Origin: Brucellaceae bacterium
Lineage (GTDB): Bacteria; Pseudomonadota; Alphaproteobacteria; Rhizobiales; Rhizobiaceae
Reading direction: 5' to 3'
Assembly: GCA_020637775.1 (NCBI GenBank)
Contig: JACKJV010000012.1
Coordinates: 1 to 64,000, forward strand
Length of the DNA: 64,000 nucleotides
Shown: one piece after another, positions 45,865 to 58,281 of the stretch
How the letters are laid out: every line of letters begins with the position of its first letter
Position numbering within the stretch: position 1 is the first letter of the stretch
Translations under genes and position numbers: made by a program
The notes under the pieces: model-generated
What the model saw: the letters and a program-made list of their open reading frames with translations, nothing else
Told to the model about the DNA's origin: nothing
Database searches by the model: none

Positions 45865-47298
45865 TCACCCCAGGGAAAACCACCAGGCGGCCAGCGCCAG
45901 AAAGGCAAAGAAGCCGACCACATCGGTCACGGTCGTCACGAAGACGCCCGAGGCGATGGCCGGATCGGCGCCCACCCTGTCCAGCAGCAGCGGAATGAGA
46001 ATGCCGGCCAGCGCGGCCGCCAGCATGTTGACCACCATGGCCATGGCGATGACGGCGCCAAGCCCGGTATTCGAGAACCACAACGCCGCGACCACACCGA
46101 TGATGATGGCGAACAGGACACCATTGAGTATGCCGACCATGGTTTCGCGCCGAATGACGCGGCCGGCATTGTAGATGTCGATATCCTTGGTGGCCAGCGC
46201 GCGCACGGCCACGGTCATGGTCTGCGTCGCGGCATTGCCGCCCATCGATGCCACGATGGGCATGAGCACCGCCAGCGCCACCATCTGCTCGATCGTCGCA
46301 TCGAACAGGCCGATCACCAGCGATGCCAGCACCGCTGTCCCGAGATTGATCAGGAGCCAGAGGAAGCGTGAGCGCGCGGCCTCGGCCACGCTGTCGGAAA
46401 GTTCCTCGTCGCCGACGCCACCCATGCGCTTGATGTCTTCCTCGGCCTCCTGCTGGATCACGTCAACGACATCATCGATCGTCAGCACGCCGACGAGCCG
46501 CTCGTTCTCGTCCACGACAGCCGCCGAGAGCAGGTCGTACTGCTCGAACACCTGTGCGGCCTCTTCCTGGTCCATCGTGGCCGGAATGGCATGGCGCGTC
46601 TCGTGCATCACCTCCTCGACCTTGGTGCCGCGCCGGGTGCGCAGGATGCGATCGAGATTGACCGCGCCGACCAGCCGGAACGTCGGATCGATGACGAAGA
46701 TCTGCGAGAAACTGTCGGGAAGATCCTTGTCCTCGCGCATGTAGTCGATGGTCTGGCCGACGGTCCAGAAGGGCGGAACGGCGACGAATTCCGACTGCAT
46801 GCGCCGGCCGGCCGTCTCTTCCGGATAATCGAGCGAACGGCGCAGCCGGATCCGCTCCGTGAACGGCAGCTTGGACAGGATCTCTTCCTGGTCTTCCGCT
46901 TCCAGGTCTTCAAGGATGTAGACCGCGTCATCGGAATCGAGTTCCTGCACCGCCTGCGCGATCTGGTCGTTTGGCAGCGATTCCACGATCTGGAGGCGGA
47001 TCGCCTCGTCCACCTCGGTCAGGGCGGCGAAGTCGAAATCCGCGCCCAGCAATTCCACCAGCGCGCGGCGCTGGTCCGGGATCAGCGCCTCGATGAGGTC
47101 GGCCAGTTCCGATTCGTGCAATTCCCCGGCGTCACGCTTGAGCGTGACCGTATCGCGATCCGCGATCGCCGCGCCGATATGGGCCAGGTAGGAGGCGCGC
47201 ACATAGCCGTCATCGTCATAGATGTCGGCGCCATCCACGCTGTCCTCGCCTTCGGCCGGACCGTTTTCCAATTCTTCAGCCGACACCCTGCCCTCCAT
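45865..47298 (-). CDS. mgtE: MgtE magnesium transporter
   Basis: The 477-residue inner-membrane channel admits Mg2+. It has the N-terminal MgtE domain (LHESELADLIEALIPDQRRALVELL), two CBS domains that sense Mg2+ (VPPFWTVGQTIDYMRED, LLSAAVVDENERLVGVLTIDDV) and five C-terminal helices with the signature PIVASMGGNAATQTMTVAVRAL. The ATG at 47298 gives the family N-terminus and removes an unlikely upstream extension. No leader riboswitch was recognised in the 140-base upstream gap. Confidence 0.94.
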   Translation of the reverse strand: MEGRVSAEELENGPAEGEDSVDGADIYDDDGYVRASYLAHIGAAIADRDTVTLKRDAGELHESELADLIEALIPDQRRALVELLGADFDFAALTEVDEAIRLQIVESLPNDQIAQAVQELDSDDAVYILEDLEAEDQEEILSKLPFTERIRLRRSLDYPEETAGRRMQSEFVAVPPFWTVGQTIDYMREDKDLPDSFSQIFVIDPTFRLVGAVNLDRILRTRRGTKVEEVMHETRHAIPATMDQEEAAQVFEQYDLLSAAVVDENERLVGVLTIDDVVDVIQQEAEEDIKRMGGVGDEELSDSVAEAARSRFLWLLINLGTAVLASLVIGLFDATIEQMVALAVLMPIVASMGGNAATQTMTVAVRALATKDIDIYNAGRVIRRETMVGILNGVLFAIIIGVVAALWFSNTGLGAVIAMAMVVNMLAAALAGILIPLLLDRVGADPAIASGVFVTTVTDVVGFFAFLALAAWWFSLG

Positions 47299-47438
47299 CC
47301 GACTCACACATCCTGCCCCCTGTCTAGAGCAACATTTCCGCCGAATGAAGGCTCGCGCGCGGTGTTTTCGCACCCCTGCGAAACCACCGCGCGCCGGATT
47401 TCGTACCCTCATGCAGGAAACCAGCAACGGAGACCGAC

Positions 47439-47870
47439 ATGCCTCATGCCACCACCCGCCGGCTTTTCCTGCTTGGCGCCGCCGCCATGTTCGCCATGCC
47501 TGCGCAGGCGCAGGATGGCGCAGACACCGCCGGCGCCCAGGCCGCCATCAGCGGACAGATGGAAGCCTTCCTCGCCGATGACACGGCTGCCGCCTACGCC
47601 TTCGCGGCCCCGAACATAAAGCGGCTGTTTCCTACCGTGGACAGGTTCGTCGCCATGGTGGAGCAAGGCTACCGGCCGGTCCGCCGCCCTTCCTCCTATG
47701 CCTTCGGCAGATCGATCCCGCTCGCCAGCGGCCTGCTGCTCCAGGAAGTCTTGATCGTCGGACCGCAGGGCAAGGGCTGGAAGGCGCTTTACCGGATGCA
47801 GTTGCAGCCCGACGGGAGCTGGAAGATCTCGGGCGTTTCGCTCAAGTCCGCCGATCTTCCATCCGCATGA
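47439..47870 (+). CDS. DUF4864 periplasmic protein
   Basis: The 143-residue protein has a signal peptide with twin arginines (MPHATTRRLFLLGAAAMFAM, cleavage after AQA). The mature part matches DUF4864: AISGQMEAFLADDTAAAYAFAAPNI, FVAMVEQGYRPVRRPSSYAFG, LQPDGSWKISGVSLKSA. Function is unknown. It is divergent from mgtE, and its stop codon directly abuts the stop of the convergent DUF2177 gene. Confidence 0.87.
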   Translation: MPHATTRRLFLLGAAAMFAMPAQAQDGADTAGAQAAISGQMEAFLADDTAAAYAFAAPNIKRLFPTVDRFVAMVEQGYRPVRRPSSYAFGRSIPLASGLLLQEVLIVGPQGKGWKALYRMQLQPDGSWKISGVSLKSADLPSA

Positions 47871-48287
47871 TCAATTCGCCGCGGACACGAGGCCCATCGC
47901 CCTGAGCACAAGGAAGGCGCCACCGGCGGAAAGCGCGCCGACCAGGACACCCCAGCCCGTGTCAGTGACGGCAACGACCGGATCGTATCCCTTGAGCACG
48001 GCCAGATTGGTGCCATTGTAGGTCAGGTAGGTGAACAGGCCGAACAGGGCGCCATTGACCACCGCCGTCGAAAGTACCCCGGTGGTCATGGCCGGAACAA
48101 GCGCGAACCAGAGCAGCCCGGCCACCCAGATGACGTAGAACACCGCGGCCACGCCCATCCGGGGCTGGTCGAGGAGCAGGCCGTCCATCCGGCTCCAGTA
48201 GAAATTCTTCGCGACATAACCCAGCCAGATGAAATCGAGGACCAGGAAGGCCGCCATGGCGGCGAGGTATGCGACGGCGTATTTCAC
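47871..48287 (-). CDS. DUF2177 membrane protein
   Basis: The 138-residue protein has four membrane helices and the DUF2177 pattern: YAVAYLAAMAAFLVLDFIWLGYV, KNFYWSRMDGLLLDQPRMGVAA, VNGALFGLFTYLTYNGTNLA, DTGWGVLVGALSAGGAFLVL. The function is not established. AGGAGCACGCAAGG lies around the start. It is downstream of tgt on the same strand with a 102-base gap. Confidence 0.88.
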   Translation of the reverse strand: MKYAVAYLAAMAAFLVLDFIWLGYVAKNFYWSRMDGLLLDQPRMGVAAVFYVIWVAGLLWFALVPAMTTGVLSTAVVNGALFGLFTYLTYNGTNLAVLKGYDPVVAVTDTGWGVLVGALSAGGAFLVLRAMGLVSAAN

Positions 48288-48389
48288 CTTGCGTGCTCCT
48301 TAAACGGCATATCCGCTCGGAATACGCGCCCCGCACGCCCGCGGTTCTGTACCGCCCGCCAAAAAGAACGCGCGCGCATGCGCACCGGT

Positions 48390-49520
48390 TCACAGTGGCG
48401 CCACGTCACCCCGCTCCCAGCCGGCCTGTGTCCGCGCCATGTAGTCGCCGTAGCCGCCGGCCTCGATGGCATCGCGCGCGCCCTGCATCAGCCGCTGGTA
48501 ATAGGCCAGGTTGTTCCAGGTCAGCAGCATCCCGCCCAGCGCCTCGCCCGAGCGCACGAGGTGATGAAGGTAGGCGCGCGAATAGTCGCGCGCCGCCGGG
48601 CAATCGCTTTCCGGATCGAGCGGACGCGGATCCTCCGCATGGCGCGCATTGCGCAGGTTGATCTTCCCGAAACGCGTATAGGCAAGCCCGTGCCGTCCGG
48701 CCCGCGTCGGCATCACGCAGTCGAACATGTCTATCCCGCGCGCCACCGATTTGAGGATGTCGTCCGGCGTGCCCACCCCCATCAGGTAACGAGGCTTCGC
48801 CTGCGGCAGCACCGGACAGACCGCCTCCAGCATGTCGAGCATCACCGCCTGCGGCTCGCCCACGGCAAGCCCGCCCACCGCGTAGCCCTTCAGGTCCATG
48901 GCTTTCAGCGCTTCGGCCGAACGCACGCGCAGCGCCGGCACGTCGCCGCCCTGGACGATGCCGAACATGGCCTTGCCCGGCTGGTCGCCGAAGGCGGTCT
49001 TGCAACGCTCCGCCCAGCGCAGCGAAAGCTCCATGGCGCGCTCCACGTCGCCAGCCTCGGCCGGCAGGCGGATGCATTCGTCCAGTTGCATCTGGATATC
49101 GGAATCGAGCAGCCCCTGGATCTCGATGGAGCGTTCCGGCGTCATCTCGTATTTCACGCCGTCGATATGCGACTTGAAGGTCACGCCGCGCTCGTCCAAC
49201 TTGCGCAGCGCGGCCAGCGACATGACCTGGAAGCCGCCGCTGTCGGTGAGGATCGGATGCGGCCAGCGGGCAAAGTCGTGCAGCCCGCCCAGCCGCGCCA
49301 CCCGCTCGGCCCCCGGCCGCAGCATCAGGTGATAGGTATTGCCCAGGATGATGTCCGCGCCGAGATCGCGCACCTGGTCCATGTACATGGCCTTGACCGT
49401 GCCGCCCGTACCCACGGGCATGAAGGCCGGTGTGCGAATGGTGCCGCGCGGCATGGTGATTGCGCCGCGCCGGGCACCGCCGTCAGTGGCAAGGAGAGTG
49501 AAGGTGAAATCGCTGCGCAT
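48390..49520 (-). CDS. tgt: Queuine tRNA-ribosyltransferase
   Basis: Tgt exchanges guanine 34 for preQ1 in tRNAs with GUN anticodons. The 376-residue product has [68 protein letters not shown], the nucleophile region [14 protein letters not shown] and a C-terminal zinc-binding region around [21 protein letters not shown]. The ATG at 49520 gives the normal N-terminus; GAGGA lies 11 bases upstream. queA is 470 bases upstream on the same strand. Confidence 0.95.
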   Translation of the reverse strand: MRSDFTFTLLATDGGARRGAITMPRGTIRTPAFMPVGTGGTVKAMYMDQVRDLGADIILGNTYHLMLRPGAERVARLGGLHDFARWPHPILTDSGGFQVMSLAALRKLDERGVTFKSHIDGVKYEMTPERSIEIQGLLDSDIQMQLDECIRLPAEAGDVERAMELSLRWAERCKTAFGDQPGKAMFGIVQGGDVPALRVRSAEALKAMDLKGYAVGGLAVGEPQAVMLDMLEAVCPVLPQAKPRYLMGVGTPDDILKSVARGIDMFDCVMPTRAGRHGLAYTRFGKINLRNARHAEDPRPLDPESDCPAARDYSRAYLHHLVRSGEALGGMLLTWNNLAYYQRLMQGARDAIEAGGYGDYMARTQAGWERGDVAPL

Positions 49521-49990
49521 GACGTCCGCATTCCTCGTACCGTTCTTGAACCACTTGCCCTTCAGGACCGACCATCGCAAGGGCCGCGCCAGGCCGAACC
49601 ATTGCCACGCCCGCATTTTGCGTCTGGCCATTGCTTGAATCGGAAAGACAGGCGGTCACCATCTCGCGTGTCTCATATTTTATCATGCGATCCGGTGACC
49701 GCCTGCCGCATGTCTGTTCGCCGCCGCTCCGCCTGCCGTCCTTCCGGATCTCTCGACCCGTGAACGGCGGCATCGTGCCCATTGCCGGCAGCCGGAAAGC
49801 ACCGGCCCCGGCGAGCCACCCGCGATAGGGCGTTGACCAAAGGCCCATTGCAAGCCACGCGGAAGACGCAACCGTCCGCCTGCCGCCGTCAACCATGCCT
49901 GCCCCCCGCGTATCCCGGTTCATGACCCGCGTTCCCGTGAAGGCAGCGGGGCAAGGATAGCGCACGGTACGCGCGGTGTGGAAAGAGCAT
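49521..49990. other. Gap between queA and tgt
   Basis: I see no convincing gene in these 470 bases. Several minus-strand frames are open, but their products look like frame-shifted composition and lack ribosome-binding sites. The region holds a 12-bp inverted repeat (49649-49705) around an AT-rich core, the only notable structure, which may contain the tgt promoter. Confidence 0.5.
49649..49705. repeat. 12-bp inverted repeat around an AT-rich core upstream of tgt
   Basis: The arms CAGGCGGTCACC (49649-49660) and GGTGACCGCCTG (49694-49705) are exact reverse complements with a 33-base spacer. The spacer includes the AT-rich stretch TCATATTTTATCATG, unusual in this GC-rich DNA. It lies about 130 bases upstream of the tgt start and could be an operator or promoter element. 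Confidence 0.55.
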
Positions 49991-51064
49991 TCATTGCTTC
50001 CTGAAAAGCAGGCTGGAATCACCGTAGGAATAGAAGCGGTAGCCGCCGGCAATGGCATGGTCATAGGCTGCGCGCATGGTTTCCAGCCCACTGAAGGCGG
50101 AAACGAGCATGAACAGCGTGGATCGCGGCAGATGAAAATTCGTCATCAGCACGTCGATGAAACGGAACCGGTAGCCCGGCGTGATGAAGATGTCGGTCGG
50201 GCCGGACCATTCATGCAACCGCCCGGCCTCGTCCGCCGCGCTTTCCAGCAGCCGCAGCGACGTCGTGCCGACCGAGACGATGCGCCCGCCGCGCGCCTTG
50301 ACCGCGTTCAAGGCCGCCGCCGTCTGCGCGCTGACATGACCGATCTCCGAATGCATCCGGTGATCGCGGGTGTCGTCGGCCTTGACTGGCAGGAATGTGC
50401 CGGCGCCGACATGCAGCGTCACGAAATGCCGCTCGATTCCGCGCGAGTCGAGACGCTCCATCAGGCGCGGCGTGAAATGCAGGCCCGCCGTGGGCGCGGC
50501 CACGGCACCTTCTTCGCGGGCATAGATCGTCTGATAGTCGGCCCTGTCGCGCTCATCCTCCGGCCGTTTCGACGCGATATAGGGCGGCAGCGGAACATGG
50601 CCGACTGCATGCAGCGCCTCGTCCAGCGACGGCCCCGACAGGTCGAAGACGAGTTCGACATCGCCGCCCGCGCCCTTTTCGCCGGCGGTCGCCTCCAGAG
50701 CCCCGAGGAAGCAGGCGTTCCCCTCATGGCCGAAACGGATGCGGTCTCCCGCCTTCACCCGTTTGCCCGGCTTGAGGAAGGCTTTCCACCGGTCCGGACC
50801 GGTGCGCATGTGCAGCGTGGCGGAGACGCGGGCCTCGCCGCCATCGCGAATACGAACGCCCTCGAGCTGGGCCGGGATCACGCGCGTGTCGTTGAAGACG
50901 AGCGCGTCGCCCGGCGCAAGGAGGTCCGCCAGGTCCAGCACGCCCCGGTCTTCGAGCGCTTCGCCGGGCCGCACCACGAGCATGCGCGCCGCATCGCGCG
51001 GCTCGGCCGGACGCAGGGCGATGGCGCTTTCGGGAAGCTCGAAATCGAAAAGATCAACACGCAT
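49991..51064 (-). CDS. queA: S-adenosylmethionine:tRNA ribosyltransferase-isomerase
   Basis: QueA builds epoxyqueuosine on preQ1-modified tRNA from S-adenosylmethionine. The 357-residue length is standard. Motifs are [90 protein letters not shown] and [17 protein letters not shown]. It lies between the cyclophilin genes and tgt, forming a queuosine cluster. Confidence 0.96.
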   Translation of the reverse strand: MRVDLFDFELPESAIALRPAEPRDAARMLVVRPGEALEDRGVLDLADLLAPGDALVFNDTRVIPAQLEGVRIRDGGEARVSATLHMRTGPDRWKAFLKPGKRVKAGDRIRFGHEGNACFLGALEATAGEKGAGGDVELVFDLSGPSLDEALHAVGHVPLPPYIASKRPEDERDRADYQTIYAREEGAVAAPTAGLHFTPRLMERLDSRGIERHFVTLHVGAGTFLPVKADDTRDHRMHSEIGHVSAQTAAALNAVKARGGRIVSVGTTSLRLLESAADEAGRLHEWSGPTDIFITPGYRFRFIDVLMTNFHLPRSTLFMLVSAFSGLETMRAAYDHAIAGGYRFYSYGDSSLLFRKQ

Positions 51065-51154
51065 GGGCGGGCCTTTACAGCATTCCGCAGTCTGGTCAAA
51101 TCACGGCACGCACCCGGCGGCAAGCCGGTTCAGGGCACCGGCCGGACATGCCAA

Positions 51155-51177
51155 GGGCGCCGGTCATGCCGGCGCCC
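51155..51177 (-). terminator. GC hairpin between the cyclophilin genes and queA
   Basis: A perfect 9-bp stem (arms 51155-51163 and 51169-51177, 5-base loop) lies 27 bases past the cyclophilin stop on the minus strand. Only TT follows, so it may be a weak or Rho-assisted terminator, or an attenuator. Confidence 0.4.
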
Positions 51178-51203
51178 CTGATATCCAGGACAGCCGCACC
51201 GCC

Positions 51204-51713
51204 TCAGGCGTCGGCGGCAACTTTCATCGAGACGATGGAATCGGGATCCTGCACCGGCTCGCCACGCTTGATCTTGTCGACATGTTCCATGCCCTCGATC
51301 ACCTGGCCCCACACCGTGTACTGGCGGTTCAGGAAGCCGGCATCCTCGAAGCAGATGAAGAACTGCGAATTGGCCGAATTCGGGTTCATCGCCCGCGCCA
51401 TCGAGCACGTGCCACGCGCATGGTTCATGTTGGAGAACTCGGCTTTCAGATCCGGCTTGTCGGAGCCGCCCATGCCGGCGCGGGCCGGGTTGAAGTCCTT
51501 GCCGCCCTTCTTGCCGTAGCGCACGTCGCCGGTCTGCGCCATGAAGCCGTCGATGACGCGGTGAAAGACGACACCGTCATAGGCACCCTCGCGGGCCAGC
51601 TCCTTGATGCGGCCGACATGGCCGGGCGCAAGCTCCGGAAACATCTCGATGACGACCTTGCCCTGCGTGGTCTCCATGACCAGCGTGTTTTCCGGATCCT
51701 TGATCTCAGCCAT
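51204..51713 (-). CDS. Cytosolic cyclophilin-type peptidyl-prolyl isomerase
   Basis: The 169-residue protein lacks a signal peptide and contains the cyclophilin core: VFHRVIDGFMAQTGDVRYGKKG, GSDKPDLKAEFSNMNHARGTCSMARA, NPNSANSQFFICFEDAGFLN and YTVWGQVIEGMEHVDKI. It speeds cis-trans isomerisation at prolines in the cytosol. It lies 31 bases downstream of an exported paralogue, probably from tandem duplication. Confidence 0.94.
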   Translation of the reverse strand: MAEIKDPENTLVMETTQGKVVIEMFPELAPGHVGRIKELAREGAYDGVVFHRVIDGFMAQTGDVRYGKKGGKDFNPARAGMGGSDKPDLKAEFSNMNHARGTCSMARAMNPNSANSQFFICFEDAGFLNRQYTVWGQVIEGMEHVDKIKRGEPVQDPDSIVSMKVAADA

Positions 51714-51744
51714 TGCGTCTACCTTCCTGCTTTGATTCGAAATT

Positions 51745-52311
51745 TCAGTCTTCCACCCGCACCTTGATCATGCGGTCGGGCTCCTGCACGGCGCCATTGG
51801 CCGCGCGGCTGCCCTTCTTGATGGCATGGACGTGCTCCATGCCGCTTTCGACGGTGCCGACCACGGTATACTGGCCGTTCAGGTGCGGCGCGGGCGCGAA
51901 CATGATGAAGAATTGCGAATTGGCCGAATCCGGGCTGGAGGATCGCGCCATGCCCACCGTGCCCTCCTCGAAGGGTGTGTCCGAGAACTCGGCCGGCAGA
52001 TCGGCCATGTCGGAGCCTCCCGTGCCGACGCGGCGCGGATCGAACCCGTCCTCCATGTCGCCGAACTGGACATCGCCGGTCTGCGCCATGAAGCCGTCGA
52101 TCACGCGGTGGAAGGCGACATTGTCATAGGCACCCGATTCGGCCAGCGCCTTCATTCGCTCGACATGCTTCGGCGCCAGGTCTTCGGCCAGATCAATGAC
52201 GACATCGCCATCTTTCAGCGTGATGACGAGCTTGGAGGCGAAGGCAGGCAGGGCAGAAACGCTCATGGAGGCGGCAAGGGCCGCCGCGGCGGCAAGGCGC
52301 AGGATCGACAT
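51745..52311 (-). CDS. Periplasmic cyclophilin-type peptidyl-prolyl isomerase
   Basis: The 188-residue protein has an N-terminal signal peptide (MSILRLAAAAALAASMSVSA, cleaved near AFA) followed by a cyclophilin domain: VAFHRVIDGFMAQTGDVQFG, MADLPAEFSDTPFEEGTVGMARS, PDSANSQFFIMFAPAPHLNG. It should act on exported proteins in the periplasm. It sits between coaD and the cytosolic paralogue, all on one strand. Confidence 0.94.
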   Translation of the reverse strand: MSILRLAAAAALAASMSVSALPAFASKLVITLKDGDVVIDLAEDLAPKHVERMKALAESGAYDNVAFHRVIDGFMAQTGDVQFGDMEDGFDPRRVGTGGSDMADLPAEFSDTPFEEGTVGMARSSSPDSANSQFFIMFAPAPHLNGQYTVVGTVESGMEHVHAIKKGSRAANGAVQEPDRMIKVRVED

Positions 52312-52331
52312 GGGTCAGGTCTCCGGTCGGG

Positions 52332-52826
52332 TCAGGATTTCGCTTTCAGGGCATCGGCCACATTGGCCGGCACGAAGCCGGACACATCACCGCCCATGGC
52401 CGCGATCTGGCGCACCAATGTGGCAGTGATATGCCGCACGGCCGGGCTGGCCGGCAAAAAGACGGTCTTGATGTCGGGCGCCATCTGCCCGTTCATGCCC
52501 GCCATCTGCATCTCATAGTCGAGATCGGTGCCATCGCGCAGGCCGCGGATCATCAGCGAGGCGCCATGCTGGCGTGCCGCATCGACGACCAGCCCGTCGA
52601 ACGCCACCACGCGCAGGCGCGCGTGATCCGCGCCGAGCGCATCCGCGCCGGCCTGCTCGATCAACCGCAGCCGTTCCTCGAAGGAAAACAGCCCCTTCTT
52701 GCCCGGATGGATGCCGATGGCCACGTAAACCGTATCCGCCAGCGCCAGGGCGCTGCGCAGGACGTCGAGATGGCCGTTGGTCAACGGGTCGAACGACCCG
52801 GCATAGATTGCTTTTGTCTCGCTCAT
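52332..52826 (-). CDS. coaD: Phosphopantetheine adenylyltransferase
   Basis: CoaD adenylates 4'-phosphopantetheine, the penultimate step of coenzyme A synthesis. The 164-residue product has [18 protein letters not shown] with the TxGH nucleotidyltransferase motif, [20 protein letters not shown] and the [20 protein letters not shown] segment. The ATG at 52826 gives the canonical N-terminus; the frame is open upstream by chance. It leads the group with the two cyclophilins and queA on the minus strand. Confidence 0.96.
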   Translation of the reverse strand: MSETKAIYAGSFDPLTNGHLDVLRSALALADTVYVAIGIHPGKKGLFSFEERLRLIEQAGADALGADHARLRVVAFDGLVVDAARQHGASLMIRGLRDGTDLDYEMQMAGMNGQMAPDIKTVFLPASPAVRHITATLVRQIAAMGGDVSGFVPANVADALKAKS

Positions 52827-53053
52827 GATTGCGCTTCTACCCGCCGGCACAACCCTTGGCAATCGGCTTCGCGCACGCTTGCGGGCCGAACATGAATGCC
52901 CGGTGAACCGGCCGCTCACGGCGCATTCAACTCGGATCACGCAGGTTTGCACAAGCGTTGTTTGAAACTTTTCGCGCTTTGATGCGTCTTGGTCATGTGG
53001 AGACAGTGCCGGAACCGGCGTCTTCCACGGAACCGGGAGCAAGGAGAAAACGA

Positions 53054-53209
53054 ATGATGATCGTGCTGCTCGCCTCTGCCATGACCGTTGCCATGCTGAT
53101 CGCCACCGTGGTGGGCCTGGTCGGCGACCTGAAGACAGAACCGCAGGCAGAGCGCATCCGCCCGCCGTTCGATCCCTACCGGCCGTCCGCTCGCAACCGG
53201 CGCCACTGA
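53054..53209 (+). CDS. 51-residue single-span membrane protein
   Basis: The product starts [20 protein letters not shown], one hydrophobic helix, and ends in a polar basic tail rich in Arg and Pro. AAGGAG lies 8 bases before the ATG, which is why this start is preferred over in-frame starts further upstream. The gene is divergent from coaD and converges with gyrA. I do not recognise a family. Confidence 0.6.
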   Translation: MMIVLLASAMTVAMLIATVVGLVGDLKTEPQAERIRPPFDPYRPSARNRRH

Positions 53210-53221
53210 CGGCCCGCCGGA

Positions 53222-56008
<2,787 letters not shown>

Positions 56009-56045
56009 ATGCGTGTCACGATCACGTTGGAATCACTTGTTTCCG

Positions 56046-56073
56046 TATATAGGATTCCGTGCCGCCATTCCAA
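56046..56073 (-). promoter_or_regulatory. Candidate gyrA promoter
   Basis: On the minus strand TTGGAA (56073-56068) and TATATA (56051-56046) are 16 bases apart, 38 bases before the gyrA start codon. The match to a sigma-70-type promoter is reasonable in this GC-rich region. Confidence 0.45.
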
Positions 56074-56202
56074 TTTTCGCGCCGGTTTTCCAAAGGGAAG
56101 CGCACTTTTGCCCCCTCGCGGGCCTTTGTCGGCCTGCCGGGTCGCGCGACGGGCACAAACCGGCTAGGCTCCCCGCAGGAACGAAGCGGAACAGGACTGC
56201 CC

Positions 56203-56829
56203 ATGTTCAACGACATGTTTGCCACAGCGGTGGTCACGCTGCTGGTCACCATCGACCCGGCGGGGCTTGCGCCGCTTTTCCTGGCGGTTACCCGCGGCAT
56301 GGACCGCTCGCAACGCAACCAGGTGGCCTGGCGCGCAGCGGCTCTGGGCTTCGCGACGCTGGCCCTGTTCGCCCTGGCCGGCGCCGGCATCCTGGCGGTC
56401 TTCGGCATCACCCTTCCGGCGTTCCGCGTTGCCGGTGGCCTGTTGCTGTTCTGGATCGCCTTCGAGATGATCTTCGAACGCCGCCAGCAGCGCCATGAAC
56501 ACACGGCCGAAGTCGCCATCAGCGCCGACGAGATCCGCCAGGTCGCGGTTTTCCCGCTGGCGATTCCGCTGATTGCCGGCCCCGGCGCCATTTCCGCCGT
56601 GATCCTTCTTTCCGGCCAGTTTGCCGAACCGGGTCCGCGCATCACGCTCATCGCCATCGTGGCGGCGATCATCGCGCTGACATGGTTCGTCTTTCTCCTC
56701 GCCGACCGGATCGACAAGGTCCTCGGCGAAACCGGACGGTCCATCCTCACCCGGCTTCTGGGCGTCATCCTTTCGGCGCTGGCCGTACAATTCGTCGCTG
56801 ACGGGGTGAAGGCGCTGGCAGCCGCCTGA
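56203..56829 (+). CDS. MarC-family integral membrane protein
   Basis: The 208-residue protein has six membrane helices and the MarC (UPF0056) pattern: FATAVVTLLVTIDPAGLAPLFLAV, FRVAGGLLLFWIAFEMIF, AVFPLAIPLIAGPGAISAVILL, RLLGVILSALAVQFVADGV. The molecular role of the family is not established. The ATG at 56203 gives the normal N-terminus. It is divergent from gyrA and converges with the gene at 56845-57213. Confidence 0.92.
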   Translation: MFNDMFATAVVTLLVTIDPAGLAPLFLAVTRGMDRSQRNQVAWRAAALGFATLALFALAGAGILAVFGITLPAFRVAGGLLLFWIAFEMIFERRQQRHEHTAEVAISADEIRQVAVFPLAIPLIAGPGAISAVILLSGQFAEPGPRITLIAIVAAIIALTWFVFLLADRIDKVLGETGRSILTRLLGVILSALAVQFVADGVKALAAA

Positions 56830-56844
56830 CGGCCGCAGGTCCGA

Positions 56845-57213
56845 TCAGAACCGGCCCTTGAGAGGAACGGTCATTGTGCGCCCGCCCCAGCGGTGAACGG
56901 AATCATGGGCGCGCACCGTCACCTCCTCCACCGCATCCGGAATGCGGATGCCGGACTGGCTGCGCGTGAAGGGCTGTTCACTCACATGCGGATGTGCCAG
57001 CACGCGTTCGCCGAGCACGGTGCCGTCCGGCCCCAGAACCTGCCATTTGTCGGCATAATGGTTCCAGCCCTCGTCGGCATGGCGCACCGTGACATGGAAC
57101 GTGTAGGAGCCGTTTGAAGACTGTGTGTAGCGCACGTCCACGACGTCGGCTTCACCCGCCAGCACCGGTAGCGCTGGCAATGAAAGGAATATGGCAAAAG
57201 AAATCCGTCTCAT
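56845..57213 (-). CDS. Secreted protein of unknown function
   Basis: The 122-residue product has a clear signal peptide (MRRISFAIFLSLPALPVLAG) and a short beta-rich mature part (ADVVDVRYTQSSNGSYTFHV, HADEGWNHYADKWQVLG, IRIPDAVEEVTVRAHDSV, GGRTMTVPL). I do not recognise a named family. No strong ribosome-binding site precedes the ATG, so the start could be slightly different. Its 3' end converges with the MarC gene. Confidence 0.72.
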   Translation of the reverse strand: MRRISFAIFLSLPALPVLAGEADVVDVRYTQSSNGSYTFHVTVRHADEGWNHYADKWQVLGPDGTVLGERVLAHPHVSEQPFTRSQSGIRIPDAVEEVTVRAHDSVHRWGGRTMTVPLKGRF

Positions 57214-57565
57214 GGCTGACGAGAATGACCGCTCTGCCGGACACGCGCCAATCACGAATGGTTCAGCCCGGCACGAATGGTTCAGTCCGGACAAGTCCGG
57301 CGAAACCTGGAATCGCGGCGTTGGTCGGCTTCGCCGCAAGCCGCCATTCCCGGCCTTGCCAGCGAAGCCATTGTCTCTGGCCCGCAAGATCGCCAACCAC
57401 GTCGATCCCGCAATAGCAAAACGCCGCGACAGGCACGGGGATGGTGCGGACGGGTTATCCGGCATGGCCCTTGAGCGGGCAGGCAGCAATGAACCACCCG
57501 CCAGCCACGGCGTCGCACGTCGCAATGAGCATGGATGAGAGGTGCCGAGCCGGTTCCCCGGACAT
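57214..57565. other. Gap between the secreted-protein gene and ssb
   Basis: No convincing gene is seen. A plus-strand frame (57191-57538) has GAAAGGAAT before its ATG, but its composition looks non-coding and it overlaps the signal peptide of the gene on the other strand. The gap contains a 19-base tandem repeat at 57253-57290. Confidence 0.5.
57253..57290. repeat. 19-base tandem duplication
   Basis: CACGAATGGTTCAGCCCGG (57253-57271) is followed at once by the same 19 bases with one change, C to T (57272-57290). It is a simple local duplication in a gene-free region. Confidence 0.85.
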
Positions 57566-58108
57566 TCAGAACGGAATTTCGTCGTCGAGATCGCGGGAAT
57601 AGCCACCGCCCCCGCCGCCGCCCTGCTGGCCGCCGCCATAACCGCCACCGCCATAGCCGCCACCGCCGCCGGATGGGCCGGACGAGCCGAAATCGGACCC
57701 GCCGCGCGAACCGCCGCCGCCACCATAGCCGACCTGGCCCTGGTCGCCGCCCTGCCCGCGCCCGTCGAGCATCTGAAGCTCACCGCGATAGCGCTGCAAC
57801 ACGATCTCGGTCGTGTAGCGGTCCTGGCCCTGCTGGTCCTGCCATTTGCGCGTCTGCAACTGGCCTTCCAGGTAAACCTTCATGCCCTTCTTGAGATATT
57901 GCTCGGCCACCTTGCCAAGCTGCTCGTTGAAGATCACGACATTGTGCCACTCGGTGCGCTCGCGGCGCTCGCCACTGTTCTTGTCGCGCCAGGTCTCTGA
58001 CGTGGCGATACGCATGTTGACAACCGCATCGCCGGAATTGAGGCGGCGCACCTCCGGGTCGGCGCCCAGATTCCCGACCAGAATGACCTTGTTCACGCTT
58101 CCCGCCAT
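57566..58108 (-). CDS. ssb: Single-stranded DNA-binding protein
   Basis: SSB coats single-stranded DNA in replication, repair and recombination. The 180-residue product has the OB fold ([60 protein letters not shown]), a glycine-rich linker (about 118-170) and the acidic C-terminal tip DLDDEIPF that binds partner proteins. The ATG at 58108 gives the canonical N-terminus. A LexA box lies 174 bases upstream. Confidence 0.96.
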   Translation of the reverse strand: MAGSVNKVILVGNLGADPEVRRLNSGDAVVNMRIATSETWRDKNSGERRERTEWHNVVIFNEQLGKVAEQYLKKGMKVYLEGQLQTRKWQDQQGQDRYTTEIVLQRYRGELQMLDGRGQGGDQGQVGYGGGGGSRGGSDFGSSGPSGGGGGYGGGGYGGGQQGGGGGGGYSRDLDDEIPF

Positions 58109-58281
58109 GTTCCAACTCCGTCTTTCGCTGCGGGGCAATGATATGCCGCCCGCGAACGCCATTGCAATTTCCGCGCACCATAAACCAATGCGCCTTGGCT
58201 GCCTTCCGCAATCGACGGGCATCCACAAGCAATTGGCCGGCTCACGCCGCCGTTTCCGATCCGGAAGCGCGCCGACACAAT

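Noticed and set aside
49483..50091. 202-codon minus-strand frame between queA and tgt
   Set aside because: It overlaps the ends of both queA and tgt, shows no domain and has frame-shifted composition.
57191..57538. 115-codon plus-strand frame with a fair ribosome-binding site
   Set aside because: It overlaps the signal peptide of the opposite gene, includes a fresh 19-base duplication that would shift any frame, and its composition is not protein-like.
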